From Idiomarina loihiensis (lineage in GTDB: Bacteria; Pseudomonadota; Gammaproteobacteria; Enterobacterales; Alteromonadaceae): 64,000 nucleotides of DNA. The stretch lies in NCBI RefSeq assembly GCF_024584785.1, contig NZ_CP074112.1:1426001-1490000 (forward strand), written 5' to 3'. Made by a program: the position numbers and the translations under genes. Shown piece by piece: positions 27,966 to 37,992 of this stretch. The notes under the pieces were generated by a model that saw only the letters and a list, made by a program, of their open reading frames with translations, had not been told where the DNA came from and did not search any database. How positions within the stretch are numbered: position 1 is the stretch's first letter; the number at the start of each line of letters is the position of its first letter.

Positions 27966-30626
27966 GTGCATTTTCGGGGTCAAGGTGGTGCTACTGGTGG
28001 CAATGCTCTGTTAGCGTTTGTTATAACGTTAACCTGTACGGCTGCGCTGCTGATGCTACCGTCATTATTTGCCAAAACTCATGCAGCAACTTATATAGCA
28101 ACTTATGCAGCCCAGTCACCGACCAGCAGTGATTGGCAAGTTGAGCTCATCAGCCTGCGCATTGCCAATCAACCCATTCAAGCTGAACAATTAGATAGTC
28201 GTAACCGCGCTCAACTTTACAATACCCAAACGCTATTCCTACCTGTGCTCGAGAGCCCCATCAGCATTGAGTTTGGGGCGCCCTATGCACCTAATGCTCG
28301 GCAATTGTATTACCGCTATAAAATGCAAGGAGCCGATCTTGACTGGATTTACACCGACCATCAATATCGTCGTGCCACCTACACCAATCTAGCCTTTGGT
28401 CATTATCTGTTTATGATTGAGGCCTCCTACGATGGCAGCACCTGGCTGGGGCAGCGCCAGTTAGCGGTTGAAGTTGCCGCCCCGGCTTGGCTTTCACCCT
28501 GGGCGCTAAGCATGTATGCGCTGTTAGGTGGTGCCGGTATTATCACCCTATTCTTCATCGTGCGGGCGCGCCATCGTGCTATGCGCCAACTGCAACAAAG
28601 TGAAGAACGGCTGAAGTTAAGTTTGTGGGGTAGCGGTGATCAATTATGGGACTGGGATATTGCAGCTGGAGTGATTCATCGACATAACACCTGGCGCCAA
28701 GTCAGTGCGTTCCCGATTGATTATATTCGTACCGGTGAACCGGGCAGCCCCAGCAATATTCATCCACAAGACCTCGCAAATTTACAGCAGGCGTTGAATC
28801 AGCACTTAGATGGACACACCCAATTTTTTGAAGTCACTTACCGAGTTCAGGCTGAAGATGGCTGGGTGTCCGTACTAGATCGAGGTAAAGTGGTGGAACG
28901 CGATGAGCAGCAGCAGGCTCTGCGGATGACCGGTACCATGAAAGATATCACCCCGTTAGTACTAGCTGAAGAACGCTTAAAAATGCTAGCCACCTCCATC
29001 ACCAATATTTCCGATGGCGTGTGTATTTATGATCATACCTTTGCCGTCGTTGAGGCCAACCAATCGGTGACCAAGATCACCGGCTTTAGTCGCCAACAAA
29101 TGCTCGGCCGACCACTACAACTGCAGCTCTATAGCGACGATTACGTCAACCAAATAAAACGCACCTTGCAACAGTATGGTAGTTGGCACGGTGAAGTTGA
29201 AGATCTGCGCAGTGACGGCAGTTTGTATCAGATTGAATTAACCATTGATGCCATCTACGACGATAGCAGTCAGATTTCCCATTACGTGGCGACCTTTGCA
29301 GACATCAGCGAACGTAAACAAACCGAGCGCGAGTTGCGCCGGCTGTCTAACACCGATACCCTCACCGGGCTGCCTAATCGCTCCTATTTTCAAGTCAGCC
29401 ATGCCAATTTAGTGCGTAAACGTATTGGTCACGCTTTAGTGCTTTTCGATCTCGATGATTTTAAGAAGATTAACGATTCGCTAGGTCACGATCTAGGTGA
29501 CGAACTGCTACTACAGGTAGCTGAGCGCATAGCGCAAGTGGGACGCCCGCAAGATACTTTCTATCGCCTCGGTGGTGACGAATTTGTGCTATTGCTAGAA
29601 GACACCTGGAACATGAGCACCACCACCGATATCGCCAATCAGATCCTACATGCCATGAGCCAGCCCTTTCATATTCAACAGCAAGATATCGTGGTGGGCA
29701 CGTCCATTGGTATTGTGGTTTATCCAAGCGATGGTAACTCCTCGCAAGAGTTACTACAGAATGCCGATACCGCCATGTACCATGCCAAGAGTCGCGGCGG
29801 CCATAACTATCAGTTCTTTAACGAATCCATGAACAAAACTGCGGTTCGGCGTCTGCAAGTAGAAAACCAACTGCGGTTTGCGCTGCGCCATAAGCATTTG
29901 CAAGTGCTGTATCAGCCTAAAGTGTCGTTAGTGGATTATCAATTTGTAGGATTAGAAGCCTTAGTCCGCATGAACATCCCTGGCCATGGTCCCCTTAGCC
30001 CTAGCGAGTTCATTCCGTTAGCCGAAGAAACCGGCCTTATCATTGAGATGGGTGAGCAAGTGCTGCGACAAACCTGTCGTGATATGCGACTGTGGGTAGA
30101 GCAAGGCTTGGTGCAAGGCCGAGTAGCGGTGAATTTATCTGCCAAGCAATTTGTGCAACCTAATCTTACCGAGACCATCATGACCATTCTCAAAGAAGAA
30201 GGTTTAGCACCACAGCATCTGGAGTTAGAAATTACCGAAGGGGTGGTGATGGAGGATCCAGAGCGCGCTATTGCCATCATGACCGAGTTACATCAACAGG
30301 GGATTCACCTCGCCCTCGATGATTTTGGTACCGGCTATTCGTCGTTGGCCTATTTGAAGCGTTTCCCGATTCAAACATTAAAGATTGATAAAGCCTTTGT
30401 GGATGACATCAATGGTGCCGAGCGCGATCGCAATATGGTCGCCTCCATTGTCGCCATGGCTCACAACTTAGGTTTAGATGTGGTTGCCGAAGGCGTTGTA
30501 GACGCAGCTCAAGCAGCCACGTTAAGCCACTTAAACTGCGAATATGCACAGGGGTTTTTATTTGCCGAGCCGCTTAGCCGTGATGCCTTTGCCGCCCATA
30601 TCAGCGTACCTGCATCAATACATTAG
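27966..30626 (+). CDS. Membrane sensor with Y_Y_Y-like domain, two PAS, GGDEF and EAL domains
   Basis: Probable c-di-GMP turnover enzyme anchored in the inner membrane. From the N-terminus: a membrane segment or signal anchor (ALLAFVITLTCTAALLML), a periplasmic Y_Y_Y-like domain (YYRYKMQGADLDWIYTDHQY, TNLAFGHYLFMIEASYDGS), a second membrane helix near residue 180, a PAS domain (LSLWGSGDQLWDWDI), a second PAS, GGDEF at about residues 536-540 (RLGGDEFVLL) and EAL at about 664-666 (GLEALVRMNIPG). Both catalytic motifs are intact, and the inhibitory I-site RPQD precedes GGDEF by five residues. Y_Y_Y domains normally follow a beta-propeller, which is missing here. I chose a GTG at 27966, with GGGGA 5 bases upstream, over a TTG at 27954. 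Confidence 0.9.
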   Translation: MHFRGQGGATGGNALLAFVITLTCTAALLMLPSLFAKTHAATYIATYAAQSPTSSDWQVELISLRIANQPIQAEQLDSRNRAQLYNTQTLFLPVLESPISIEFGAPYAPNARQLYYRYKMQGADLDWIYTDHQYRRATYTNLAFGHYLFMIEASYDGSTWLGQRQLAVEVAAPAWLSPWALSMYALLGGAGIITLFFIVRARHRAMRQLQQSEERLKLSLWGSGDQLWDWDIAAGVIHRHNTWRQVSAFPIDYIRTGEPGSPSNIHPQDLANLQQALNQHLDGHTQFFEVTYRVQAEDGWVSVLDRGKVVERDEQQQALRMTGTMKDITPLVLAEERLKMLATSITNISDGVCIYDHTFAVVEANQSVTKITGFSRQQMLGRPLQLQLYSDDYVNQIKRTLQQYGSWHGEVEDLRSDGSLYQIELTIDAIYDDSSQISHYVATFADISERKQTERELRRLSNTDTLTGLPNRSYFQVSHANLVRKRIGHALVLFDLDDFKKINDSLGHDLGDELLLQVAERIAQVGRPQDTFYRLGGDEFVLLLEDTWNMSTTTDIANQILHAMSQPFHIQQQDIVVGTSIGIVVYPSDGNSSQELLQNADTAMYHAKSRGGHNYQFFNESMNKTAVRRLQVENQLRFALRHKHLQVLYQPKVSLVDYQFVGLEALVRMNIPGHGPLSPSEFIPLAEETGLIIEMGEQVLRQTCRDMRLWVEQGLVQGRVAVNLSAKQFVQPNLTETIMTILKEEGLAPQHLELEITEGVVMEDPERAIAIMTELHQQGIHLALDDFGTGYSSLAYLKRFPIQTLKIDKAFVDDINGAERDRNMVASIVAMAHNLGLDVVAEGVVDAAQAATLSHLNCEYAQGFLFAEPLSRDAFAAHISVPASIH

Positions 30627-30798
30627 CATCGCCACGTGCTTGGCGCAGACGCAGCCGCTTGTGAGTGATAAACATTGGCACTATCAAGGGCCCGAACAGC
30701 AACCCTAGCAGGCCCCAACGTTTCGCTCCCATCGCGTGCGTTAATGCTTGCACATACAAAGTTAACGCCGACCCTAAACAACACAGCGCCACTAACAT
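30601..30798 (-). CDS. Small membrane protein of unknown function
   Basis: The 65-residue product has two hydrophobic stretches (about residues 1-20 and 28-44: LVALCCLGSALTLYVQAL and WGLLGLLFGPLIVPMF) and a basic tail (HKRLRLRQARGDANV). I recognise no family. The ATG at 30798 has GGGGG 5 bases upstream, a good ribosome-binding site. It starts 29 bp after the fadJ stop in the same direction, so it may be the third gene of the fadIJ transcript. Its 3' end overlaps the end of the convergent GGDEF-EAL gene by 26 bp. Confidence 0.6.
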   Translation of the reverse strand: MLVALCCLGSALTLYVQALTHAMGAKRWGLLGLLFGPLIVPMFITHKRLRLRQARGDANVLMQVR

Positions 30799-30827
30799 AA
30801 CAACCCCCTACTACAGACTACGAGCGC

Positions 30828-32957
30828 TTAATAAAAGCGCTCGTTATTTGTTGCCATTTTAACCAATAATGGCGCTGGTTGATAGCGTTCACCATGCTGC
30901 TGTTGGTAAGCTTGCAAACGACTCACCACCTCAGCAATGCCTAGCGCGTCCATATAACGGAACGGTCCGCCACGGAAAGGCGGGAAACCGATACCAAAAA
31001 TGGCACCAATATCACCATCACGAGCACAGCTTATGATGCCTTCGTCTAAACAGTACGCGGCCTCATTGAGCATCAGCAACACGGTGCGCTGGGCAATCTC
31101 GTCAGCACTCAGTTGGCTTGCTGCGGTCACGCCTAACAAGCTATACACCGAGCTATCCACCTGTTTGCCCGCTTGCTTACCTTGGTAGTCGTAAAAGCCC
31201 TTTTTGTTTTTCTTACCCTTGCGTTCATCGTCCAGCAATTTGCTAAAAGCCTCTGGCGCTTGGAATCGATCGCCAAGCTCATTTGCCAAAATAGGTGCGA
31301 CTTTGGCAGCCACATCAATCCCTACTTCGTCCATCAGTTTCATCGGCCCGACCGGGAAGCCAAACTTAACCAGCGCTTTATCTACCACGTCGATCGGCTC
31401 ACCCGCTAACACTAGGCGCGCAGCTTCGTTCATGTACGGGGCTAAAATACGATTGACGTAAAAACCAGCACCGTCTTTGACCACAATCGGGGTTTTTCCT
31501 TGCTTTTTAGCCAAGGCCACGGTGGTCGCAATGGTTTCTGCTGAGGTACGCTCATGGGTAATAATTTCTGCCAACGGCATCTTATCTACCGGCGAGAAAT
31601 AATGCAGACCAATCACATTTTCTGGGCGCTCTGCTTTGGCAGCGATTTGCGTAATAGGTAAGCTTGACGTATTGGTTGCAAAAATAGTGTGCGGATTGCC
31701 TGCTGCTTCTACATCGGCCACCATCTGTTGCTTTAAGCCAAGATCTTCAAAGACCGCCTCAATCACCACATCAACCTTGTCAAAGCCGCTGTAATCAAGG
31801 GTACCGCTCAGGCTCAGCATGGTCGCTTCTAATTCTGTCCGGGTCATGTGCTTGCGCTTTACTTTACTATTAAGCAGGTCGTAGCTGTACTTCAACGCAT
31901 GCACAATGCCTTGTTCGTTGATGTCTTTAATGCGTGCCGGTAGTTTCGCTTTAGCAGCCGTGACATAAGCAATACCGCCGCCCATCAACCCACCGCCAAG
32001 CACGCCAACACGCTGAATAGCGCGCGGCTTGGTATCGCCCGCACCGGTTTCTTTCTTCATCGCCGTGGTGGCGAAAAAAATCTGCCGTAGCTCTTTGGAT
32101 TCCGGCGTCATTGCCAGTTCACCAAATTGCTTGGCCTCATAGGCTAAGCCTGCTTGAAAGCCCTTGCTGGCACCACAGGCTAAGGTATCAATGATTTTAT
32201 CGAGCGCCGGGTAGTTACCTTTTGCTTTTGCTTGAGCTTGTTCGCGCGCCTTTTTAAACATAAAGTTACGTCCAAACGAGGTGCCTTCCAGCACTTTGCT
32301 GACACCTTTTAGCTTAACTTTGCGCACTTTAGCCTTGCTCGCCAGTGCCTTCTCGACCGCTGCATCCAATAAGATACTCGCAGGCACGACATCATCAACA
32401 ATCCCGAGTTTACGGGCTTGTTTGGCACGTAATTGCTTGCCAGCCAAAATTAATGGTAGGGCTTTTTGAATCCCAATCAGACGTGGTAACCGTTGGGTCC
32501 CACCTGAGCCTGGCAACAGCCCTAACTGCACTTCAGGTAAGCCAATCACAGTGCGGTTATTGTCCGTCGCAATCCGATAATGACAGGCTAACGCAAGTTC
32601 TAACCCACCACCTAAACAAGCACCATCAATGGCTGCCACCACCGGCACCGCTAACTGCTCAATTCGGTCAAACATAGCCTGCCCTTGGCGCGCTAGACTT
32701 TCCGCATCGGCAGCATTAGTACAGGCATCAATCATGCTTATATCAGCACCGGCCACAAAGGAGCCAGGCTTATCACTGATCAGCACCACCCCACGTAAAT
32801 CTTGGTGCTGCTCCAACTGATTCAGTACATGAGCTACCTCATCAGCAAAAGAAGCTTTTAAGGTGTTCATCGATTCGCCAGGAACATCGATATGGATAAC
32901 CGCCACATGGTCGTCGCGTAGCTCTAAAGTAAAAGCTCGGTTGTTATCTGTTGTCAT
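30828..32957 (-). CDS. fadJ: Fatty-acid oxidation complex alpha subunit FadJ
   Basis: Bifunctional enoyl-CoA hydratase/3-hydroxyacyl-CoA dehydrogenase of beta-oxidation. The 709-residue protein (E. coli FadJ 714) has the crotonase domain with the oxyanion-hole segment [20 protein letters not shown] and catalytic Glu region [20 protein letters not shown], then the NAD-binding motif [16 protein letters not shown], the dehydrogenase His in [18 protein letters not shown] and the C-terminal domain with [16 protein letters not shown]. The ATG (32955-32957) overlaps the fadI TAA in a TAATG junction, indicating coupling. An upstream in-frame ATG would add 16 Cys/Trp-rich residues inside fadI and is rejected. 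Confidence 0.96.
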   Translation of the reverse strand: MTTDNNRAFTLELRDDHVAVIHIDVPGESMNTLKASFADEVAHVLNQLEQHQDLRGVVLISDKPGSFVAGADISMIDACTNAADAESLARQGQAMFDRIEQLAVPVVAAIDGACLGGGLELALACHYRIATDNNRTVIGLPEVQLGLLPGSGGTQRLPRLIGIQKALPLILAGKQLRAKQARKLGIVDDVVPASILLDAAVEKALASKAKVRKVKLKGVSKVLEGTSFGRNFMFKKAREQAQAKAKGNYPALDKIIDTLACGASKGFQAGLAYEAKQFGELAMTPESKELRQIFFATTAMKKETGAGDTKPRAIQRVGVLGGGLMGGGIAYVTAAKAKLPARIKDINEQGIVHALKYSYDLLNSKVKRKHMTRTELEATMLSLSGTLDYSGFDKVDVVIEAVFEDLGLKQQMVADVEAAGNPHTIFATNTSSLPITQIAAKAERPENVIGLHYFSPVDKMPLAEIITHERTSAETIATTVALAKKQGKTPIVVKDGAGFYVNRILAPYMNEAARLVLAGEPIDVVDKALVKFGFPVGPMKLMDEVGIDVAAKVAPILANELGDRFQAPEAFSKLLDDERKGKKNKKGFYDYQGKQAGKQVDSSVYSLLGVTAASQLSADEIAQRTVLLMLNEAAYCLDEGIISCARDGDIGAIFGIGFPPFRGGPFRYMDALGIAEVVSRLQAYQQQHGERYQPAPLLVKMATNNERFY

Positions 32958-34267
32958 TATTCGGTCTCCACAATCATCGCAGCACCTAAGCCACCAGCAG
33001 CACATGCGGTGGTTAAACCAACCCCGCCACCACGACGTTTTAATTCATTTAAAGTTTGCGTAATCAAGCGCGTGCCCGTTGCCGCAAACGGATGGCCATA
33101 AGCCAGGGAGCCACCCAACACATTAAACTTGTCCATATCAATCTCGCCGATAGCTTCACTGCGGCCCAGCTTTTCTTGGGCAAACTTGGTGCTGGCAAAC
33201 ATCTTCATGTTTGCTAACGTCTGCGCCGCAAAAGCTTCATGCATTTCAATCAGGGTCAGATCCGATAACTTCATGCCAGCTCTATCAAGGGCGATAGGAG
33301 TAGCGTAAGACGGCCCCATCAGCATGTCTTGCCAAACATCTATGGCGCTGAAGGCATAACTACGAATGTAACCAAGGATGTCATAGCCTAACGCCTTGGC
33401 TTTGCTTTCTGTCATCATCAAAATAGCGCTAGCACCATCGGTTAAAGCGGTACTGTTGGCCGCTGTGACTGACCCGTGCTTTTTATCAAACACCGGCCGA
33501 AGTTTGGCATAGCCTTCTAGTTTAGAGTCTGAGCGAATGGTGTTATCGCGCTTTAAGAAGTCTTTGTATGGCTCAGCATAAGCGGTCATCACTTCGTTAT
33601 CTAACACACCTGACTGCCACGCTTGATGCGCCAAAGTATGCGAACGATGAGCTAACGCATCTTGATCGGCACGGCTGATGCCATGGGTCTTAGCCATCTG
33701 CTCGGCCGTCTCACCCATGCTTAGGTTAGTGCTGTACTCAGCAATCGCAGGTGGTACTGGGAGTAAATCCTTCAATCGTAGCTTGCGCAAAATAGCAAGG
33801 CGCTGACCAAGGCTGCGCGCTTTGTTTAAATCAACCAGCGCATGGGCTAACGCCCGTGAGGCGCCAATCGGCAGTACGGATGACGAATCCGCGCCGCCGG
33901 CGATCCCCACGGTGGTATTGCCGGCCATCATACTTTCTAAAACATTAACGGTGGTTTGGAAACTGGTCGCACAAGCCCGTGACACGCTGTAAGCATCGGT
34001 GGTTACCGGCAAACTGGTGCCTAACACTATTTCTCGCGCGATGTTCGGCGCCTTAGGCATTTGCACCACTTGGCCGTACACTAAAAGTTCAACTTCACGC
34101 GGATCTAAGCTGTATTTATTGAGTAATTCTTGCACCACCATTTTGCCCATATCCAGCGCCGGAACGCCATGGAAATAGGTGGCTTGCTTAGCAAATGGCG
34201 TCCGTAGACCTGCTACGATAGCAATCCGTTCGCCCTGTGCCGTGGTCAGATTCTGACGTGCGACCAT
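32957..34267 (-). CDS. fadI: 3-ketoacyl-CoA thiolase FadI
   Basis: Beta subunit of the fatty-acid oxidation complex, cleaving 3-ketoacyl-CoA. The 436-residue length equals E. coli FadI. Visible thiolase elements are RTPFAKQ, the nucleophile cysteine in [14 protein letters not shown], the [15 protein letters not shown] segment, the His region [17 protein letters not shown] and the second active-site cysteine in [14 protein letters not shown]. It is the first gene of the fadIJ operon. A FadR-type operator lies about 40 bp upstream of its ATG. Confidence 0.96.
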   Translation of the reverse strand: MVARQNLTTAQGERIAIVAGLRTPFAKQATYFHGVPALDMGKMVVQELLNKYSLDPREVELLVYGQVVQMPKAPNIAREIVLGTSLPVTTDAYSVSRACATSFQTTVNVLESMMAGNTTVGIAGGADSSSVLPIGASRALAHALVDLNKARSLGQRLAILRKLRLKDLLPVPPAIAEYSTNLSMGETAEQMAKTHGISRADQDALAHRSHTLAHQAWQSGVLDNEVMTAYAEPYKDFLKRDNTIRSDSKLEGYAKLRPVFDKKHGSVTAANSTALTDGASAILMMTESKAKALGYDILGYIRSYAFSAIDVWQDMLMGPSYATPIALDRAGMKLSDLTLIEMHEAFAAQTLANMKMFASTKFAQEKLGRSEAIGEIDMDKFNVLGGSLAYGHPFAATGTRLITQTLNELKRRGGGVGLTTACAAGGLGAAMIVETE

Positions 34268-34305
34268 GTGTTATTCCTCTGTTGCTGTATCATGGTCATA
34301 ACCCA

Positions 34306-34322
34306 AGCTGGTCTGACCTCAT
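34306..34322. promoter_or_regulatory. FadR-type operator upstream of fadIJ
   Basis: The core TGGTCTGACC (34309-34318) is the central part of the FadR consensus TGGTCNGACC, with partly matching flanks. It lies just downstream of the predicted fadI start site, a repressing position. Its orientation-independent palindrome is about 45 bp from the fadI ATG. Confidence 0.7.
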
Positions 34323-34334
34323 AGATGGTTACAA

Positions 34335-34363
34335 ATTTTAGCGGGTCTTGCTCGAGATTTAAA
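34335..34363 (-). promoter_or_regulatory. Predicted sigma-70 promoter of fadIJ
   Basis: TTTAAA (complement of 34358-34363), a 17-bp spacer and TAAAAT (complement of 34335-34340). Transcription would start near 34328, immediately before the FadR-type operator. Confidence 0.55.
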
Positions 34364-34504
34364 CCGTTGTTTTAGGTAAAGTCTCAACTTACACTAGTAA
34401 CTGATAGTATCATGCACAGTAGCTATCAATCGTCACCGCGGTATCACAGCGACCATACAGCCCAGTTCTTGCTACAACAGCTCGAGTAACAGAAGAGGAT
34501 CAGA

Positions 34505-35461
34505 ATGGCAGCCGAACAGTTCCAAGCCTTGCACGCCTATCTTAATAGTCAAGTTATCGGCCAGCCCGAATTTACTGAGGGCCTACTCATTGCCATTTTA
34601 GCCGATGGCCACCTATTGGTTGAAGGCCCACCTGGGCTGGCCAAGACCCGTGCGGTTAATGCCTTAGCCACAGGGATTGAAGGCAGCTTTCACCGGGTGC
34701 AGTTCACGCCTGATTTGTTGCCTGCGGATTTAACTGGAACCGACATCTATCGCGCCGAAACCGGTAGCTTTGAGTTTCAGCAGGGGCCGCTGTTTCATAA
34801 CATCATTCTAGCAGATGAAATTAACCGCGCCCCAGCGAAAGTACAATCAGCTTTATTAGAGGCTATGGCCGAGCGGCAAATCACCGTGGGTCAAACCACC
34901 TACAAGCTGCCGCCGTTGTTTATGGTGCTGGCTACCCAGAACCCGCTTGAACAAGAAGGCACTTACCCGCTGCCAGAGGCGCAGTTGGATCGCTTTTTGA
35001 TGCAACTCAACTTGGATTATCCCAATGCTGCAGTCGAGCGTGATATTTTGCGCCTGACGCGCGGCGAAGAACTCGAGGGGCAAGCAAGCATGCCAAGCCC
35101 CGTCACGCAAGCGGATATTTTTGCGGCCCGTCGTGAAGTCCTAGAAATTTATATGGACGACAGCGTTGAAGAATATTTAGTACAACTGATTATTGCCACC
35201 CGCACCCCAGATTTTTATTCAGCGGATTTAGCCCGCTGGTTGAGTTACGGCGCTAGTCCGCGGGCCACCATTGCCCTCGACCGCTGTGCAAGAGCTAGAG
35301 CTTGGTTAAACCAACGTGACTTTGTGACCCCTGATGATATTCATTATGTGTTTGCTCACGTGTTAAGGCACCGCATCATTTTGAGTTATCAAGCGGAAGC
35401 TGATGGTATCGATGCTGATACTGTATTGAGCAAAATTATTGAGCTAGTCCCAGCACCTTAA
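34505..35461 (+). CDS. MoxR-family AAA+ ATPase
   Basis: MoxR ATPases are thought to act as chaperones, often with VWA-domain partners. The 318-residue protein has Walker A GPPGLAKT at residues 41-48, the sensor/Walker B region ILADEINRAPAKVQSALLEA and MVLATQNPLEQEGTYPLPEA, then the C-terminal lid with YGASPRATIALDRCARARAW. It is the first gene of a six-gene rightward operon (moxR, DUF58, DUF4381, two VWA proteins, BatD) in which all junctions overlap. Its stop shares one base with the DUF58 ATG. Confidence 0.95.
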   Translation: MAAEQFQALHAYLNSQVIGQPEFTEGLLIAILADGHLLVEGPPGLAKTRAVNALATGIEGSFHRVQFTPDLLPADLTGTDIYRAETGSFEFQQGPLFHNIILADEINRAPAKVQSALLEAMAERQITVGQTTYKLPPLFMVLATQNPLEQEGTYPLPEAQLDRFLMQLNLDYPNAAVERDILRLTRGEELEGQASMPSPVTQADIFAARREVLEIYMDDSVEEYLVQLIIATRTPDFYSADLARWLSYGASPRATIALDRCARARAWLNQRDFVTPDDIHYVFAHVLRHRIILSYQAEADGIDADTVLSKIIELVPAP

Positions 35462-36480
35462 TGGCTAATAGCATGCATGAAACGGCCGCTACTTGGTTAG
35501 CACAATGGCACAGCGACGGGGTTAAGGTAGCAGCCCACGAGCTGATGTACTACCGCAGTAAAGCTGCAGCCCTAGCGCGCTTGCGGCCACGCCTGAAGCC
35601 AGGTCGTAGTGGCGCCTTACTGAGCAAAGTCAAAGGGCGCGGGATGGAGTTTGACGAGTTTCGTCATTACCAAGCTGGCGATGATATTCGAGCGATTGAT
35701 TGGCGCGTCACCGCTCGCACTGGTACGCCACACACCAAGTTGTTTCGTGAGGAACGAGAACGCCCGGTGTTGCTGGTGGTCGATTTTAGTGACAGCATGC
35801 AATTTGGCTCGCAACTGTTACTCAAATCGGTACAAGCTTGCCATCTAGCCAGTGCCTTAGCATGGCTAGCCGTTGCCCGTGGCGATCGCGTCGGCGCCCT
35901 ATTGGCAAGCACTCCGTCGGCACAGAGCCAACCCCAGCATATTGAATTGCGACCGCAAGCTCGCGAGCACGCAGTGACCCGCATCATCCAGCAGCTCGTA
36001 ACCGCACAAAATCAGGCGCTACAGAACTGGCAGCAACCCCATCAAGAGCGCGCCAGTGTATTACCCTATTTGCTGCAACGTACCCTGCAGGTCGCCAAAC
36101 CCGGCACCTTGGTGTATGTGATCAGCGACTGGCGAGGCTTACTAACGAATAGTCAGCAGCCGGCAGATACTGCGGCTGTGCAAGCTTTGTTGGCACTGCA
36201 ACGCCACTGTCAGTTAGTTCCGATGCAGTTAGTCGACCCCCTTGAGCTTAGTCTAGAAGCCGTGGCACAAGCGCAAATTTCCGAACAGCTAGCGCTCACT
36301 GATGGTCAGGTGGAATGGCAGTTTGACCCACACCAAGCCCATCAGCAGCAACAGTACGCTACCGCGGCCGCTGCATGGCAGCAACAGTTGGTCCAACAGT
36401 TTCAACAACAAGCGCTAGAGCTGTGGCAGTTTTCTGCCGCCACACCGCTGGAGTCACAATGGCCAGGAGTACGCCTATGA
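35461..36480 (+). CDS. DUF58 domain protein of the MoxR/Bat operon
   Basis: The 339-residue product contains the DUF58 signature GRGMEFDEFRHYQAGDDIRA followed by IDWRVTARTGTPHTKLFREE and a VWA-like strand LLVVDFSDSMQFGS, whose DFSDS retains the metal-site pattern DXSXS. No membrane segment is evident. The C-terminal third is Gln/His-rich. DUF58 proteins regularly accompany MoxR and Bat genes; their biochemical role is not established. The ATG overlaps the moxR stop, and its own stop overlaps the next gene's ATG. Confidence 0.92.
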   Translation: MANSMHETAATWLAQWHSDGVKVAAHELMYYRSKAAALARLRPRLKPGRSGALLSKVKGRGMEFDEFRHYQAGDDIRAIDWRVTARTGTPHTKLFREERERPVLLVVDFSDSMQFGSQLLLKSVQACHLASALAWLAVARGDRVGALLASTPSAQSQPQHIELRPQAREHAVTRIIQQLVTAQNQALQNWQQPHQERASVLPYLLQRTLQVAKPGTLVYVISDWRGLLTNSQQPADTAAVQALLALQRHCQLVPMQLVDPLELSLEAVAQAQISEQLALTDGQVEWQFDPHQAHQQQQYATAAAAWQQQLVQQFQQQALELWQFSAATPLESQWPGVRL

Positions 36481-36995
36481 CCTGGCTTGATAATGGCAAC
36501 CCACTAGAAACCATGCACGACATCGTGGTCGCACCTGCTGCGCACTGGTGGCCCTTAGCTCCGGGTTGGTGGGTACTAACTTTATTGGTCTTAGTTGTGC
36601 TGATTAGCGTGAGCTGGCTGAGCTGGCGAGCGTGGCAGCGCCGCCGGCCGCAACGAGCCGCTTTAAAACAAATAAAACAATCCCCAGCAGACAGTTTAGG
36701 GCAACTTAATTTGCAGCTAAAACAAGCCGCCTTGGGTTATTTCCCGCGCTCACAAATAAGTGCTCTACAGGGCCCTTTGTGGTGGCAATTTCTAGCCCAG
36801 CAATTACCGCCACGGCACCAGCAACAACTGGCTGAGTTGCTGCAACAGGGGCCGCTGTTAAGCTACCAAAAAGCCCCGTTAACGCCTCAGCAATTGGCTG
36901 ACTATCAGCGTTTTGCCCTGCTCTGGGTGCAGCATGCCCTGCCACCGAAGCCGAAGCGCTCAGCGGCACCAGTGCAAGGAGGCCAGCATGATTGA
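36477..36995 (+). CDS. DUF4381 family membrane protein
   Basis: The 172-residue protein starts MTWLDNGNPLETMHDIVVAP and has one membrane segment at about residues 25-45 (WWVLTLLVLVVLISVSWLSW), then a basic helical cytosolic domain. The DI-x-P/PxWWPLAPGWW element is typical of DUF4381 proteins found between DUF58 and BatA genes. I chose the ATG overlapping the DUF58 stop (ATGA), with AGGAG 6 bases upstream; the open frame extends further left inside DUF58. Its role is presumed structural, anchoring the MoxR/VWA complex at the membrane. Confidence 0.85.
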   Translation: MTWLDNGNPLETMHDIVVAPAAHWWPLAPGWWVLTLLVLVVLISVSWLSWRAWQRRRPQRAALKQIKQSPADSLGQLNLQLKQAALGYFPRSQISALQGPLWWQFLAQQLPPRHQQQLAELLQQGPLLSYQKAPLTPQQLADYQRFALLWVQHALPPKPKRSAAPVQGGQHD

Positions 36996-37992
36996 GTTTG
37001 CTTGGTGGTGGGCTGCACTACTGTGGCCGCTGCCGTGGTTGGTGTGGCGGTTGCTACCAGCTGCCCATCCACCGTTGGTGGCATTGCGGCTGCCGGTGCT
37101 ACCCGTTACAGCAACCACAAGGATTGAACGCCACTCGCAGCTGGGCTGGCGTAAATGGTTGGCCGGGTTAATTTGGACCCTGCTGGTACTGGCGTTAATG
37201 CAACCCCAGTGGTTAGGTGAACCGGTGAGCGCGCGCAACGAAGGGCGAGAAATGATTTTGGCTATCGACTTATCCGGCAGTATGGAAATTGCCGACATGG
37301 AAATAGCGGGTGAACAAGTCGACCGACTGACCATGGTTAAGCATGTGATGGGGGATTTTATTGCCCGCCGCGTGGGCGACCGTCTCGGCTTGATCCTATT
37401 TGCTGATACTGCTTACGTGCAAGCTCCCATGAGCTACGATAGAGACAGCATCAAACAGCTGTTAGATGAAGCCGAACTTCGCCTAATTGGTGAACGTACC
37501 GCCATTGGTGATGCTATTGCGCTGAGCGTGAAACGCTTTATTGCCCGCGAGCAGTCGAACAAAATCATCATTTTGCTCACCGACGGCCAAAATACCGCGG
37601 GTAATGTCTCACCAGAGCAAGCGCTACAACTGGCGCAGTATCATGGGGTGAAAATTTATGCCATTGGGGTGGGTGCTGAAGAAGTGATTGTGGAGGGTTA
37701 TTTTGGTCAACGCCGCGTGAATCCTAGCCGCGACCTAGATGAAGATATGTTACGCAACTTAGCTAATAGCACCGGTGGGGAATATTTCCGCGCCCGCTCT
37801 ACCAGCGAGCTGGAGCAAATCTACCAACGCTTAGATGAGTTCGAGCCCATTCAAGCAGAGAGTCAGCAACGGCGCCCACAGACAGCACTTTTCTTTTGGC
37901 CGCTAGGGCTTGCCTGGGCAATGATGCTGCTCGCTGGCCTACTCCCTTGGCTGCTACGCCGTTTCAGACCAGCAGCAGGAGGTCGCTCATGA
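36988..37992 (+). CDS. VWA-domain membrane protein BatA-like
   Basis: The 334-residue protein has an N-terminal membrane region (MIEFAWWWAALLWPLPWLVW and a second helix near 58-72), a von Willebrand A domain and a C-terminal membrane helix (TALFFWPLGLAWAMMLLAGL). The metal-ion-dependent adhesion site is intact: DLSGS at residues 94-98, threonine in GERTAIGDA and aspartate in LLTDGQNTAG. The start at 36988 has AAGGAGG upstream and overlaps the DUF4381 stop by 8 bp. BatA in Bacteroides and related proteobacterial homologues are linked to envelope stress or aerotolerance; the role here is inferred from context. Confidence 0.93.
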   Translation: MIEFAWWWAALLWPLPWLVWRLLPAAHPPLVALRLPVLPVTATTRIERHSQLGWRKWLAGLIWTLLVLALMQPQWLGEPVSARNEGREMILAIDLSGSMEIADMEIAGEQVDRLTMVKHVMGDFIARRVGDRLGLILFADTAYVQAPMSYDRDSIKQLLDEAELRLIGERTAIGDAIALSVKRFIAREQSNKIIILLTDGQNTAGNVSPEQALQLAQYHGVKIYAIGVGAEEVIVEGYFGQRRVNPSRDLDEDMLRNLANSTGGEYFRARSTSELEQIYQRLDEFEPIQAESQQRRPQTALFFWPLGLAWAMMLLAGLLPWLLRRFRPAAGGRS

